Source: Cinclus cinclus (lineage: Eukaryota > Chordata > Aves > Passeriformes > Cinclidae). From it: 64,000 nucleotides of DNA. The stretch spans positions 2,501-66,500 of the forward strand of contig NW_026912191.1 of the NCBI RefSeq assembly GCF_963662255.1. The letters are read 5' to 3'. A model generated the notes under the pieces. It made no database searches. It was not told where the DNA came from and saw only the letters and a program-made list of their open reading frames with translations. This document shows, piece by piece, positions 46,980 through 59,067 of this stretch (positions are counted from its first letter, which is position 1; each line of letters opens with the position of its first letter). A program made the translations under genes and the position numbers.

Positions 46980-49900
46980 TTAGACTACAAAAATTCCATA
47001 AGGACGAGGATTTCTCCCAGACCAAAGCTGCCCCCTCCTCCAAACCTGGCTGCCATCAGAGGCCCAAACGCGCCCCACAAAATGACATCTGCCTTGAGGG
47101 TTCTTGAGTTTGGCTTCTTGGGGAAAAGTGCCTCCTTTCGGAGTCAACTTGCCTAACTTGCCTGCGGCCCATGCGGGGTTTTTGCCTACAAAAATTCCAT
47201 AAGGACGAGGATTTCTCCCAGACCAAAGCTGCCCCCTCCTCCAAACCTGGCTGACATCGGAGGCCCAAACGCGCCCTAGGAAATGACACCTGCCAAGTGG
47301 GCTCTTGAGTTTGGCTTCTTGGGGAAAAGTGACTCCTTTCAAAACCAACTTGCCTGCGTCCCGTCCTGGGCTTTTGCTACAAAAATTCCATAAGGACGAG
47401 GATTTCTCCCAGACCAAAGCTGCCCCCTCCTCCAAACCTGGCTGCCATCGGAGGCCCAAACGCGCCCTACAAAATGACATCTGCCAAGTGGGCTCTTGAG
47501 TTTGGCTTTCTGGGGAAAAGTGCCTCCTTTCGGAGTCAACTTGCCTGCGGCTCATGCAGGGGTTTTGCCTACAAAAATTCCATAAGGACGAGGATTTCTC
47601 CCAGACCAAAGCTGCCCCCTCCTCCAAACCTGGCTGCCATCGGAGGCCCAAACGCGCCCTACAAAATGACACCTGCCAAGTGGGCTCTTGAGTTTGGCTT
47701 CTTGGGGAAAATTGCCTCCTTTCGGAGTCAACTTGCCGGCGGCCCATGCAGGGCTTTTGCCTACAAAAATTCCATAAGGACGAGGATTTCTCCCAGAACA
47801 AAGCTGCCCCCTCCTCCAAACCTGGCTGCCATCGGAGGCCCAAACGCGCCCTACAAAATGACATCTGCCAAGCGGGCTCTTGAGTTTGGCTTCTTGGGGA
47901 AAAGTGCCTCCTTTCGGAGTCAACTTGCCGGCGGCCCATGCAGGGCTTTTGCCTCCAAAAATTCCATAAGGACGAGGATTTCTCCCAGACCAAAGCTGCC
48001 CCCTCCTCCAAACCTGGCTGCCATCGGAGGCCCAAACGCGCCCTAGAAAATGACACCTGCCAAGTGGGCTCTTGAGTTTGGCTTCTTGGGGAAAAGTGCC
48101 TCCTTTCGGAGCCAACTTGCCTAACTAGCCTGCGGCCCGTGCTGGGCTTTTGCCTCCAAAAATTCCATAAGGACGAGGATTTCTCCCAGACCAAAGCTGC
48201 CCCCTCCTCCAAACCTGGCTGCCATCAGAGGCCCAAATGCGCCCTACAAAATGACATCTGCCAAGTGGGCTCTTGAGTTTGGCTTCTTGGGGAAAAGTGC
48301 CTCCTTTCGGAGCCAACTTGCCTAACTTGCCTGCGGCCCGTCCTGGGCTTTTGCCTCCAAAAATTCCAGAAGGACGAGGATTTCTCCCAGACCAAAGCTG
48401 CCCCCTCCTCCAAACCTGGCTGCCATCGGAGGCCCAAACGCGCCCCACAAAATGACACCTGCATTGAGGGTTCTTGAGTTTGGCTTCCTGGGGAAAAGTG
48501 CCTCCTTTCGGAGTCAACTTGCCTGCGGCCCATGCAGGGCTTTTGCCTCCAAAAATTCCATAAGGACGAGGATTTCTCCCAGACCAAAGCTGCCCCCTCC
48601 TCCAAACCTGGCTGCCATCGGAGGCCCAAACGTGCCCTACAAAATGACACCTGCCAAGTGGGCTCTTGAGTTTGGCTTCTTGGGTGGAAGTGCCTCCTTT
48701 CAAAGCCAACTTGCCTGCGGCCCGTCCTGGGCTTTTGCCTCCAAAAATTCCATAAGGACGAGGATTTCTCCCAGACCAAAGCTGCCCCCTCCTCCAAACC
48801 TGGCTGCCATCAGAGGCCCAAACGCGCCCCACAAAATGACATCTGCCTTGAGGGTTCTTGAGTTTGGCTTCTTGGGGAAAAGTGCCTCCTTTCGGAGTCA
48901 ACTTGCCTAACTTGCCTGCGGCCCATGCGGGGTTTTTGCCTACAAAAATTCCATAAGGACGAGGATTTCTCCCAGACCAAAGCTGCCCCCTCCTCCAAAC
49001 CTGGCTGACATCGGAGGCCCAAACGCGCCCTAGAAAATGACACCTGCCAAGTGGGCTCTTGAGTTTGGCTTCTTGGGGAAAAGTGACTCCTTTCAAAACC
49101 AACTTGCCTGCGTCCCGTCCTGGGCTTTTGCTACAAAAATTCCATAAGGACGAGGATTTCTCCCAGACCAAAGCTGCCCCCTCCTCCAAACCTGGCTGCC
49201 ATCGGAGGCCCAAACGCGCCCTACAAAATGACATCTGCCAAGTGGGCTCTTGAGTTTGGCTTTCTGGGGAAAAGTGCCTCCTTTCGGAGTCAACTTGCCT
49301 GCGGCTCATGCAGGGGTTTTGCCTACAAAAATTCCATAAGGACGAGGATTTCTCCCAGACCAAAGCTGCCCCCTCCTCCAAACCTGGCTGCCATCGGAGG
49401 CCCAAACGCGCCCTACAAAATGACACCTGCCAAGTGGGCTCTTGAGTTTGGCTTCTTGGGGAAAATTGCCTCCTTTCGGAGTCAACTTGCCGGCGGCCCA
49501 TGCAGGGCTTTTGCCTACAAAAATTCCATAAGGACGAGGATTTCTCCCAGACCAAAGCTGCCCCCTCCTCCAAACCTGGCTGCCATCGGAGGCCCAAACG
49601 CGCCCTACAAAATGACATCTGCCAAGCGGGCTCTTGAGTTTGGCTTCTTGGGGAAAAGTGCCTCCTTTCGGAGTCAACTTGCCGGCGGCCCATGCAGGGC
49701 TTTTGCCTCCAAAAATTCCATAAGGACGAGGATTTCTCCCAGACCAAAGCTGCCCCCTCCTCCAAACCTGGCTGCCATCGGAGGCCCAAACGCGCCCTAG
49801 AAAATGACACCTGCCAAGTGGGCTCTTGAGTTTGGCTTCTTGGGGAAAAGTGCCTCCTTTCGGAGCCAACTTGCCTAACTAGCCTGCGGCCCGTGCTGGG

Positions 49901-50880
49901 CTTTTGCCTCCAAAAATTCCATAAGGACGAGGATTTCTCCCAGACCAAAGCTGCCCCCTCCTCCAAACCTGGCTGCCATCAGAGGCCCAAATGCGCCCTA
50001 CAAAATGACATCTGCCAAGTGGGCTCTTGAGTTTGGCTTCTTGGGGAAAAGTGCCTCCTTTCGGAGCCAACTTGCCTAACTTGCCTGCGGCCCGTCCTGG
50101 GCTTTTGCCTCCAAAAATTCCAGAAGGACGAGGATTTCTCCCAGACCAAAGCTGCCCCCTCCTCCAAACCTGGCTGCCATCGGAGGCCCAAACGCGCCCC
50201 ACAAAATGACACCTGCATTGAGGGTTCTTGAGTTTGGCTTCCTGGGGAAAAGTGCCTCCTTTCGGAGTCAACTTGCCTGCGGCCCATGCAGGGCTTTTGC
50301 CTCCAAAAATTCCATAAGGACGAGGATTTCTCCCAGACCAAAGCTGCCCCCTCCTCCAAACCTGGCTGCCATTGGAGGCCCAAACGTGCCCTACAAAATG
50401 ACACCTGCCAAGTGGGCTCTTGAGTTTGGCTTCTTGGGTGGAAGTGCCTCCTTTCAAAGCCAACTTGCCTGCGGCCCGTCCTGGGCTTTTGCCTCCAAAA
50501 ATTCCATAAGGACGAGGATTTCTCCCAGACCAAAGCTGCCCCCTCCTCCAAACCTGGCTGCCATCGGAGGCCCAAACGCGCCCTACAAAATGACATCTGC
50601 CAAGTGGGCTCTTGAGTTTGGCTTCTTGCGGAAAAGTGCCTCCTTTCAAAGCCAACTTGCCTAACTAGCCTGCAGCCCATTCTGGGCTTTTGCCTACAAA
50701 AATTCCATAAGGACGAGGATTTCTCCCAGACCAAAGCTGCCCCCTCCTCCAAACCTGGCTGCCATCGGTGGCCCAAACGCGCCCTACAAAATGACATCTG
50801 CCAAGTGGGCTCCTGAGTGTGGCTTCTTGGGGGAAAGTGCCTCCTTTCAAAGCCAACTTGCCTGCAGCCCGTGCTGGGCT
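46980..50880 (+). repeat. HOR cassette, 20-mer (3901 bp) containing a 1754 bp tandem duplication
   Basis: This is the longest marker-free run. Two copies of a nine-monomer 1754 bp block lie in tandem (about 47000-48800 and 48755-50560). The duplicated block has TTTTGCCTCC where a marker would be expected, at 48149 and 49903, after the usual AACTAGCCTGCGGCCCGTGCTGGG, so the marker was lost or never present there. The end carries GCAGCCCATTCTGGG (50672) and TGAGTGTGGCTTC (50814). Confidence 0.86.
47000..50560 (+). repeat. 1754 bp tandem duplication in domain 4 (9 monomers)
   Basis: The two copies share CTGCCTTGAGGG (47090, 48844), CCAAATGCGCC (48233, 49987) and AAGCGGGCTC (47871, 49625). Differences noticed are CCCTAGGAAATG at 47274 versus CCCTAGAAAATG, CCCAGAACAAAG at 47791 versus CCCAGACCAAAG, and CATCGGAGG at 48615 versus CATTGGAGG at 50369. 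It has the same length as the domain 2 9-mer but a different monomer order. Confidence 0.85.
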
Positions 50881-52248
50881 TTAGACTACAAAAATTCCAT
50901 AAGGACGAGGATTTCTCCCAGACCAAAGCTGCCCCCTCCTCCAAACCTGGCTGCCATCGGAGGCCCAAACGCGCCCTACAAAATGACATCTGCATTGAGG
51001 GTTCTTGAGTTTGGCTTCTTGGGGAAAAGTGCCTCCTTTCGGAGCCAACTTGCCTAACTTGCCTGCGGCCCATCCTGGGCTTTTGCTACAAAAATTCCAT
51101 AAGGACGAGGATTTCTCCCAGACCAAAGCTGCCCCCTCCTCCAAACCTGGCTGCCATCGGAGGCCCAAACGCGCCCTACAAAATGACATCTGCATTGTGG
51201 GTTCTTGAGTTTGGCTTCTTGGGGGAAAGTGCCTCCTTTCAAAGCAACTTGCCTAACTTGCCTGCGGCCCATGCGGGGTTTTTCCCTACAAAAATTCCAT
51301 AAGGACGAGGATTTCTCCCAGACCAAAGCTGCCCCCTCCTCCAAACCTGGCTGCCATCGGAGGCCCAAACGCGCCCTACAAAATGACATCTGCCAAGTGG
51401 GCTCTTGAGTTTGGCTTCTTGGGGAAAAGTGCCTCCTTTCGGAGCCAACTTGCCTGCGTCCCGCCCCGGGCTTTTGCTACAAAAATTCCATAAGGACGAG
51501 GATTCCTCCCAGACCAAAGCTGCCCCCTCCGCCAAACCTGGCTGCCATCGGAGGCCCAAACGCGCCCTACAAAATGACATCTGCCAAGTGGGCTCTTGAG
51601 TTTGGCTTCTTGCGGAAAAGTGCCTCCTTTCAAAGCCAACTTGCCTGCGGCCCATGCAGGGCTTTTGCCTACAAAAATTCCATAAGGACGAGGATTTCTC
51701 CCAGACCAAAGCTGCCCCCTCCTCCAAACCTGGCTGCCATCGGAGGCCCAAACGTGCCCTACAAAATGACATCTGCCAAGTGGGCTCTTGAGTTTGGCTT
51801 CCTGGGGAAAAGTGCCTCCTTTCAAAGCCAACTTGCCTGCGGCCCGTCCTGGGCTTTTGCCTACAAAAATTCCATAAGGACGAGGATTTCTCCCAGACCA
51901 AAACTGCCCCCTCCTCCAAACCTGGCTGCCATCGGAGGCCCAAACGTGCCCTACAAAATGACACCTGCCAAGTGGGCTCTTGAGTTTGGCTTCTTGGGTG
52001 GAAGTGCCTCCTTTCAAAGCCAACTTGCCTGCGGCCCGTCCTGGGCTTTTGCCTCCAAAAATTCCATAAGGACGAGGATTTCTCCCAGACCAAAGCTGCC
52101 CCCTCCTCCAAACCTGGCTGCCATCGGAGGCCCAAACGCGCCCTACAAAATGACATCTGCCAAGTGGGCTCTTGAGTTTGGCTTCTTGCGGAAAAGTGCC
52201 TCCTTTCAAAACCAACTTGCCTAACTAGCCTGCGGCCCGTCCTGGGCT
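50881..52248 (+). repeat. HOR cassette, 7-mer (1368 bp)
   Basis: Seven monomers with three 201 bp and three 1 bp losses. One loss is AAAGCAACTTGCC (about 51241), a lineage also at about 54555, 56307 and 59620. CCCGCCCCGGG stands at 51461 where related copies read CCCGTCCCGGG. It also has AAAACTGCCCC (51900) and TTTTCCCTAC (51282). Confidence 0.82.
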
Positions 52249-54194
52249 TTAGACTACAAAAATTCCATAAGGACGAGGATTTCTCCCAGACCAAAGCTGC
52301 CCCCTCCTCCAAACCTGGCTGCCATCAGAGGCCCAAACGCGCCCCACAAAATGACATCTGCATTGAGGGTTCTTGAGTTTGGCTTCTTGGGGAAAAGTGC
52401 CTCCTTTCGGAGTCAACTTGCCTAACTTGCCTGCGGCCCATGCGGGGTTTTTGCCTACAAAAATTCCATAAGGACGAGGATTTCTCCCAGACCAAAGCTG
52501 CCCCCTCCTCCAAACCTGGCTGACATCGGAGGCCCAAACGCGCCCTAGAAAATGACACCTGCCAAGTGGGCTCTTGAGTTTGGCTTCTTGGGGAAAAGTG
52601 ACTCCTTTCAAAACCAACTTGCCTGCGTCCCGTCCTGGGCTTTTGCTACAAAAATTCCATAAGGACGAGGATTCCTCCCAGACCAAAGCTGCCCCCTCCT
52701 CCAAACCTGGCTGCCATCGGAGGCCCAAACGCGCCCTACAAAATGACATCTGCCAAGTGGGCTCTTGAGTTTGGCTTTCTGGGGAAAAGTGCCTCCTTTC
52801 GGAGTCAACTTGCCTGCGGCTCATGCAGGGGTTTTGCCTACAAAAATTCCATAAGGACGAGGATTTCTCCCAGACCAAAGCTGCCCCCTCCTCCAAACCT
52901 GGCTGCCATCGGAGGCCCAAACGCGCCCTACAAAATGACACCTGCCAAGTGGGCTCTTGAGTTTGGCTTCTTGGGGAAAATTGCCTCCTTTCGGAGTCAA
53001 CTTGCCAGCGGCCCATGCAGGGCTTTTGCCTACAAAAATTCCATAAGGACGAGGATTTCTCCCAGAACAAAGCTGCCCCCTCCTCCAAACCTGGCTGCCA
53101 TCGGAGGCCCAAACGCGCCCTACAAAATGACATCTGCCAAGTGGGCTCTTGAGTTTGGCTTCTTGGGGAAAAGTGCCTCCTTTCGGAGTCAACTTGCCGG
53201 CGGCCCATGCAGGGCTTTTGCCTCCAAAAATTCCATAAGGACGAGGATTTCTCCCAGACCAAAGCTGCCCCCTCCTCCAAACCTGGCTGCCATCAGAGGC
53301 CCAAATGCGCCCTACAAAATGACATCTGCCAAGTGGGCTCTTGAGTTTGGCTTCTTGGGGAAAAGTGCCTCCTTTCGGAGCCAACTTGCCTAACTTGCCT
53401 GCGGCCCGTCCTGGGCTTTTGCCTCCAAAAATTCCATAAGGACGAGGATTTCTCCCAGACCAAAGCTGCCCCCTCCTCCAAACCTGGCTGCCATCGGAGG
53501 CCCAAACGCGCCCCACAAAATGACACCTGCATTGAGAGTTCTTGAGTTTGGCTTCCTGGGGAAAAGTGCCTCCTTTCGGAGTCAACTTGCCTGCGGCCCA
53601 TGCAGGGCTTTTGCCTCCAAAAATTCCATAAGGACGAGGATTTCTCCCAGACCAAAGCTGCCCCCTCCTCCAAACCTGGCTGCCATTGGAGGCCCAAACG
53701 TGCCCTACAAAATGACACCTGCCAAGTGGGCTCTTGAGTTTGGCTTCTTGGGTGGAAGTGCCTCCTTTCAAAGCCAACTTGCCTGCGGCCCGTCCTGGGC
53801 TTTTGCCTACAAAAATTCCATAAGGACGAGGATTTCTCCCAGACCAAAGCTGCCCCCTCCTCCAAACCTGGCTGCCATCGGAGGCCCAAACGCGCCCTAC
53901 AAAATGACATCTGCCAAGTGGGCTCTTGAGTTTGGCTTCTTGCGGAAAAGTGCCTGCTTTCAAAGCCAACTTGCCTAACTAGCCTGCAGCCCATTCTGGG
54001 CTTTTGCCTACAAAAATTCCATAAGGACGAGGATTTCTCCCAGACCAAAGCTGCCCCCTCCTCCAAACCTAGCTGCCATCGGTGGCCCAAACGCGCCCTA
54101 CAAAATGACATCTGCCAAGTGGGCTCCTGAGTGTGGCTTCTTGGGGGAAAGTGCCTCCTTTCAAAGCCAACTTGCCTGCAGCCCGTGCTGGGCT
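52249..54194 (+). repeat. HOR cassette, 10-mer (1946 bp)
   Basis: The opening marker is unusual in following CCCGTCCTGGG instead of CCCGTGCTGGG. The first half resembles 47056-48200 (offset 5269), and the second half (from about 53240) repeats 49930 onward at +3314. It has ACTTGCCAGCGG (53003), CATTGGAGG (53684) and GTGCCTGCTTTC (53950). Confidence 0.82.
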
Positions 54195-55754
54195 TTAGAC
54201 TACAAAAATTCCATAAGGACGAGGATTTCTCCCAGACCAAAGCTGCCCCCTCCTCCAAACCTGGCTGCCATCGGAGGCCCAAACGCGCCCTACAAAATGA
54301 CATCTGCATTGAGGGTTCTTGAGTTTGTCTTCTTGGGGAAAAGTGCCTCCTTTTGGAGCCAACTTGCCTAACTTGCCTGCGGCACATCCTGGGCTTTTGC
54401 TACAAAAATTCCATAAGGACGAGGATTTCTCCCAGACCAAAGCTGCCCCCTCCTCCAAACCTGGCTGCCATCGGAGGCCCAAACGCGCCCTACAAAATGA
54501 CATCTGCATTGTGGGTTCTTGAGTTTGGCTTCTTGGGGGAAAGTGCCTCCTTTCAAAGCAACTTGCCTAACTTGCCTGCGGCACATGCGGGGTTTTTCCC
54601 TACAAAAATTCCATAAGGACGAGGATTTCTCCCAGACCAAAGCTGCCCCCTCCTCCAAACCTGGCTGCCATCGGAGGCCCAAACGCGCCCTACAAAATGA
54701 CATCTGCCAAGTGGGCTCTTGAGTTTGGCTTCTTGGGGAAAAGTGACTCCTTTCAAAACCAACTTGCCTGCGTCCCGTCCCGGGCTTTTGCTACAAAAAT
54801 TCCATAAGGACGAGGATTCCTCCCAGACCAAAGCTGCCCCCTCCTCCAAACCTGGCTGCCATCGGAGGCCCAAACGCGCCCTACAAAATGACATCTGTCA
54901 AGTGGGCTCTTGAGTTTGGCTTCTTGCGGAAAAGTGCCTCCTTTGAAAGCCAACTTGCCTGCGGCCCATGCAGGGCTTTTGCCTACAAAAATTCCATAAG
55001 GACGAGGATTTCTCCCAGACCAAAGCTGCCCCCTCCTCCAAACCTGGCTGCCATCGGAGGCCCAAACGTGCCCTACAAAATGACATCTGCCAAGTGGGCT
55101 CTTGAGTTTGGCTTCTTGGGTGGAAGTACCTCCTTTCAAAGCCAACTTGCCTTCGGCCCGTCCTGGGCTTTTGCCTACAAAAATTCCATAAGGACGAGGA
55201 TTTCTCCCAGACCAAAGCTGCCCCCTCCTCCAAACCTGGCTGCCATCGGAGGCCCAAACGCGCCCCACGAAATGACACCTGCATTGAGGGTTCTTGAGTT
55301 TGGCTTCCTGGGGAAAAGTGCCTCCTTTCGGAGTCAACTTGCCTGCGGCCCATGCAGGGCTTTTGCCTACAAAAATTCCATAAGGACGAGGATTTCTCCC
55401 AGACCAAAGCTGCCCCCTCCTCCAAACCTGGCTGCCATCGGAGGCCCAAACGTGCCCTACAAAATGACACCTGCCAAGTGGGCTCTTGAGTTTGGCTTCT
55501 TGGGTGGAAGTGCCTCCTTTCAAAGCCAACTTGCCTGCGGCCCGTCCTGGGCTTTTGCCTACAAAAATTCCATAAGGACGAGGATTTCTCCCAGACCAAA
55601 GCTGCCCCCTCCTCCAAACCTGGCTGCCATAGGAGGCCCAAACGCGCCCTACAAAATGACATCTGCCAAGTGGGCTCTTGAGTTTGGCTTCTTGCGGAAA
55701 AGTGCCTCCTTTCAAAGCCAACTTGCCTAACTAGCCTGCGGCCCGTGCTGGGCT
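54195..55754 (+). repeat. HOR cassette, 8-mer (1560 bp)
   Basis: Eight monomers, three with 1 bp loss. Private changes are dense: GAGTTTGTCTTC (54320), CTTTTGGAGCC (54350), GCGGCACATCC (54379), GCGGCACATGCGG (54579), CATCTGTCAAG (54892), CTTTGAAAGCC (54942), TTGCCTTCGGCC (55148), CCCCACGAAATG (55263) and CCATAGGAGG (55628). GAGTTTGTCTTC and CATCTGTCAAG recur at about 58221 and 58590. Confidence 0.82.
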
Positions 55755-58091
55755 TTAGACTACAAAAATTCCATAAGGACGAGGATTTCTCCCAGACCAA
55801 AGCTGCCCCCTCCTCCAAACCTGGCTGCCATCGGAGGCCCAAACGCGCCCCACAAAATGACATCTGCATTGAGGGTTCTTGAGTTTGGCTTCTTGGGGAA
55901 AAGTGCCTCCTTTCGGAGTCAACTTGCCTAACTTGCCTGCGGCCCATGCGGGGTTTTTGCCTACAAAAATTCCATAAGGACGAGGATTTCTCCCAGACCA
56001 AAGCTGCCCCCTCCTCCAAACCTGGCTGACATCGGAGGCCCAAACGCGCCCTAGAAAATGACATCTGCCAAGTGGGCTCTTGAGTTTGGCTTCTTGGGGA
56101 AAAGTGACTCCTTTCAAAACCAACTTGCCTGTGTCCCGTCCCGGGCTTTTTCTACAAAAATTCCATAAGGACGAGGATTTCTCCCAGACCAAAGCTGCCC
56201 CCTCCTCCAAACCTGGCTGCCATCGGAGGCCCAAACGCGCCCTACAAAATGACATCTGCCAAGTGGGCTCTTGAGTTTGGCTTCTTGGGGAAAAGTGACT
56301 CCTTTCAAAGCAACTTGCCTAACTTGCCTGCGGCCCATGCGGGGTTTTTGCCTACAAAAATTCCATAAGGACGAGGATTTCTCCCAGACCAAAGCTGCCC
56401 CCTCCTCCAAACCTGGCTGCCATCGGAGGCCCAAACGCGCCCTACAAAATGACACCTGCCAAGTGGGCTCTTGAGTTTGGCTTCTTGGGGAAAAGTGACT
56501 CCTTTCAAAACCAACTTGCCTGCGTCCCGTCCCGGGCTTTTGCTACAAAAATTCCATAAGGATGAGGATTCCTCCCAGACCAAAGCTGCCCCCTCCTCCA
56601 AACCTGGCTGCCATCGGAGGCCCAAACGCGCCCTACAAAATGACATCTGCCAAGTGGGCTCTTGAGTTTGGCTTTCTGGGGAAATGTGCCTCCTTTCGGA
56701 GTCAACTTGCCTGCGGCCCATGCAGGGCTTTTGCCTACAAAAATTCCATAAGGACGAGGATTTCTCCCAGACCAAAGCTGCCCCCTCCTCCAAACCTGGC
56801 TGCCATCGGAGGCCGAAACGTGCCCTACAAAATGACATCTGCCAAGTGGGCTCTTGAGTTTGGCTTTCTGGGGAAATGTGCCTCCTTTCGGAGTCAATTT
56901 GCCTGCGGCCCGTCCTGGGCTTTTGCCTCCAAAAATTCCAGAAGGACGAGGATTTCTCCCAGAACAAAGCTGCCCCCTCCTCCAAACCTGGCTGCCATCG
57001 GAGGCCCAAACGCGCCCCACAAAATGACACCTGCATTGAGGGTTCTTGAGTTTGGCTTCCTGGGGAAAAGTGCCTCCTTTCGGAGTCAACTTGCCTGCGG
57101 CCCATGCAGGGCTTTTGCCTACAAAAATTCCATAAGGACGAGGATTTCTCCCAGACCAAAGCTGCCCCCTCCTCCAAACCTGGCTGCCATCGGAGGCCCA
57201 AACGCGCCCTACAAAATGACATCTGCCAAGTGGGCTCTTGAGTTTGGCTTCTTGGGGAAAAGTGCCTCCTTTCGGAGCCAAATTGCCTAACTTGCCTGCG
57301 GCCCGTCCTGGGCTTTTGCCTCCAAAAATTCCAGAAGGACGAGGATTTCTCCCAGACCAAAGCTGCCCCCTCCTCCAAACCTGGCTGCCATCGGAGGCCC
57401 AAACGCGCCCCACAAAATTACACCTGCATTGAGGGTTCTTGAGTTTGGCTTCCTGGGGAAAAGTGCCTCCTTTCGGAGTCAACTTGCCTGCGGCCCATGC
57501 AGGGCTTTTGCCTACAAAAATTCCAGAAGGACGAGGATTTCTCCCAGACCAAAGCTGCCCCCTCCTCCAAACCTGGCTGCCATTGGAGGCCCAAACGTGC
57601 CCTACAAAATGACACCTGCCAAGTGGGCTCTTGAGTTTGGCTTCTTGGGTGGAAGTGCCTCCTTTCAAAGCCAACTTGCCTGCGGCCCGTCCTGGGCTTT
57701 TGCCTACAAAAATTCCATAAGGACGAGGATTTCTCCCAGACCAAAGCTGCCCCCTCCTCCAAACCTGGCTGCCATCGGAGGCCCAAACGCGCCCTACAAA
57801 ATGACATCTGCCAAGTGGGCTCTTGAGTTTGGCTTCTTGCGGAAAAGTGCCTCCTTTCAAAGCCAACTTGCCTAACTAGCCTGCAGCCCATTCTGGGCTT
57901 TTGCCTACAAAAATTCCATAAGGACGAGGATTTCTCCCAGACCAAAGCTGCCCCCTCCTCCAAACCTAGCTGCCATCGGTGGCCCAAACGCGCCCTACAA
58001 AATGACATCTGCCAAGTGGGCTCCTGAGTGTGGCTTCTTGGGGGAAAGTGCCTCCTTTCAAAGCCAACTTGCCTGCAGCCCGTGCTGGGCT
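55755..58091 (+). repeat. HOR cassette, 12-mer (2337 bp)
   Basis: Twelve monomers, but composition unlike the 2357 bp 12-mer at left. It has GGGCTTTTTCTAC (56145), two GGGGAAATGTGCC monomers (56678, 56869), GGAGGCCGAAACG (56811), GTCAATTTGCC (56892) and AAAATTACACC (57413). The last about 900 bp repeat 53300-54190 at +3897. Confidence 0.82.
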
Positions 58092-59067
58092 TTAGACTAC
58101 AAAAATTCCATAAGGACGAGGATTTCTCCCAGACCAAAGCTGCCCCCTCCTCCAAACCTGGCTGCCATCGGAGGCCCAAACGCGCCCCACAAAATGACAT
58201 CTGCATTGAGGGTTCTTGAGTTTGTCTTCTTGGGGAAAAGTGCCTCCTTTCGGAGCCAACTTGCCTAACTTGCCTGCGGCCCATCCTGGGATTTTGCTAC
58301 AAAAATTCCATAAGGACGAGGATTTCTCCCAGACCAAAGCTGCCCCCTCCTCCAAACCTGGCTGCCATCGGAGGCCCAAACGCGCCCTACAAAATGACAT
58401 CTGCCAAGTGGGCTCTTGAGTTTGGCTTCTTGGGGAAAAGTGACTCCTTTCAAAACCAACTTGCCTGCGTCCCGTCCCGGGCTTTTGCTACAAAAATTCC
58501 ATAAGGACGAGGATTCCTCCCAGACCAAAGCTGCCCCCTCCTCCAAACCTGGCTGCCATCGGAGGCCCAAACGCGCCCTACAAAATGACATCTGTCAAGT
58601 GGGCTCTTGAGTTTGGCTTCTTGCGGAAAAGTGCCTCCTTTCAAAGCCAACTTGCCTGCGGCCCATGCAGGGCTTTTGCCTACAAAAATTCCATAAGGAC
58701 GAGGATTTCTCCCAGACCAAAGCTGCCCCCTCCTCCAAACCTGGCTGCCATCGGAGGCCCAAACGTGCCCTACAAAATGACACCTGCCAAGTGGGCTCTT
58801 GAGTTTGGCTTCTTGGGTGGAAGTGCCTCCTTTCAAAGCCAACTTGCCTGCGGCCCGTCCTGGGCTTTTGCCTACAAAAATTCCATAAGGACGAGGATTT
58901 CTCCCAGACCAAAGCTGCCCCCTCCTCCAAACCTGGCTGCCATCGGAGGCCCAAACGCGCCCTACAAAATGACATCTGCCAAGTGGGCTCTTGAGTTTGG
59001 CTTCTTGCGGAAAAGTGCCTCCTTTCAAAGCCAACTTGCCTAACTAGCCTGCGGCCCGTGCTGGGCT
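58092..59067 (+). repeat. HOR cassette, 5-mer (976 bp)
   Basis: Five monomers, two of them 191 bp (TTTTGCTAC at 58293 and 58484). GGGATTTTGCTAC (58287) is private. From 58416 on it follows 54719 at +3697 bp, sharing CATCTGTCAAG, then drops three monomers relative to that cassette. Confidence 0.82.

Larger units (their letters stand above)
49930..58310 (+). repeat. Three dispersed copies of a domain 4 segment (offsets 3314 and 3897 bp)
   Basis: The run GCAGCCCATTCTGGG, CATCGGTGGCCC, TGAGTGTGGCTTC, then GCAGCCC-type marker occurs at about 50672-50890, 53985-54200 and 57885-58100. Flanking match runs about 1.4 kb between the first pair and about 1.1 kb between the second. AACCTAGCTGCC in the last two against AACCTGGCTGCC in the first shows the last two are closer. 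Confidence 0.82.
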
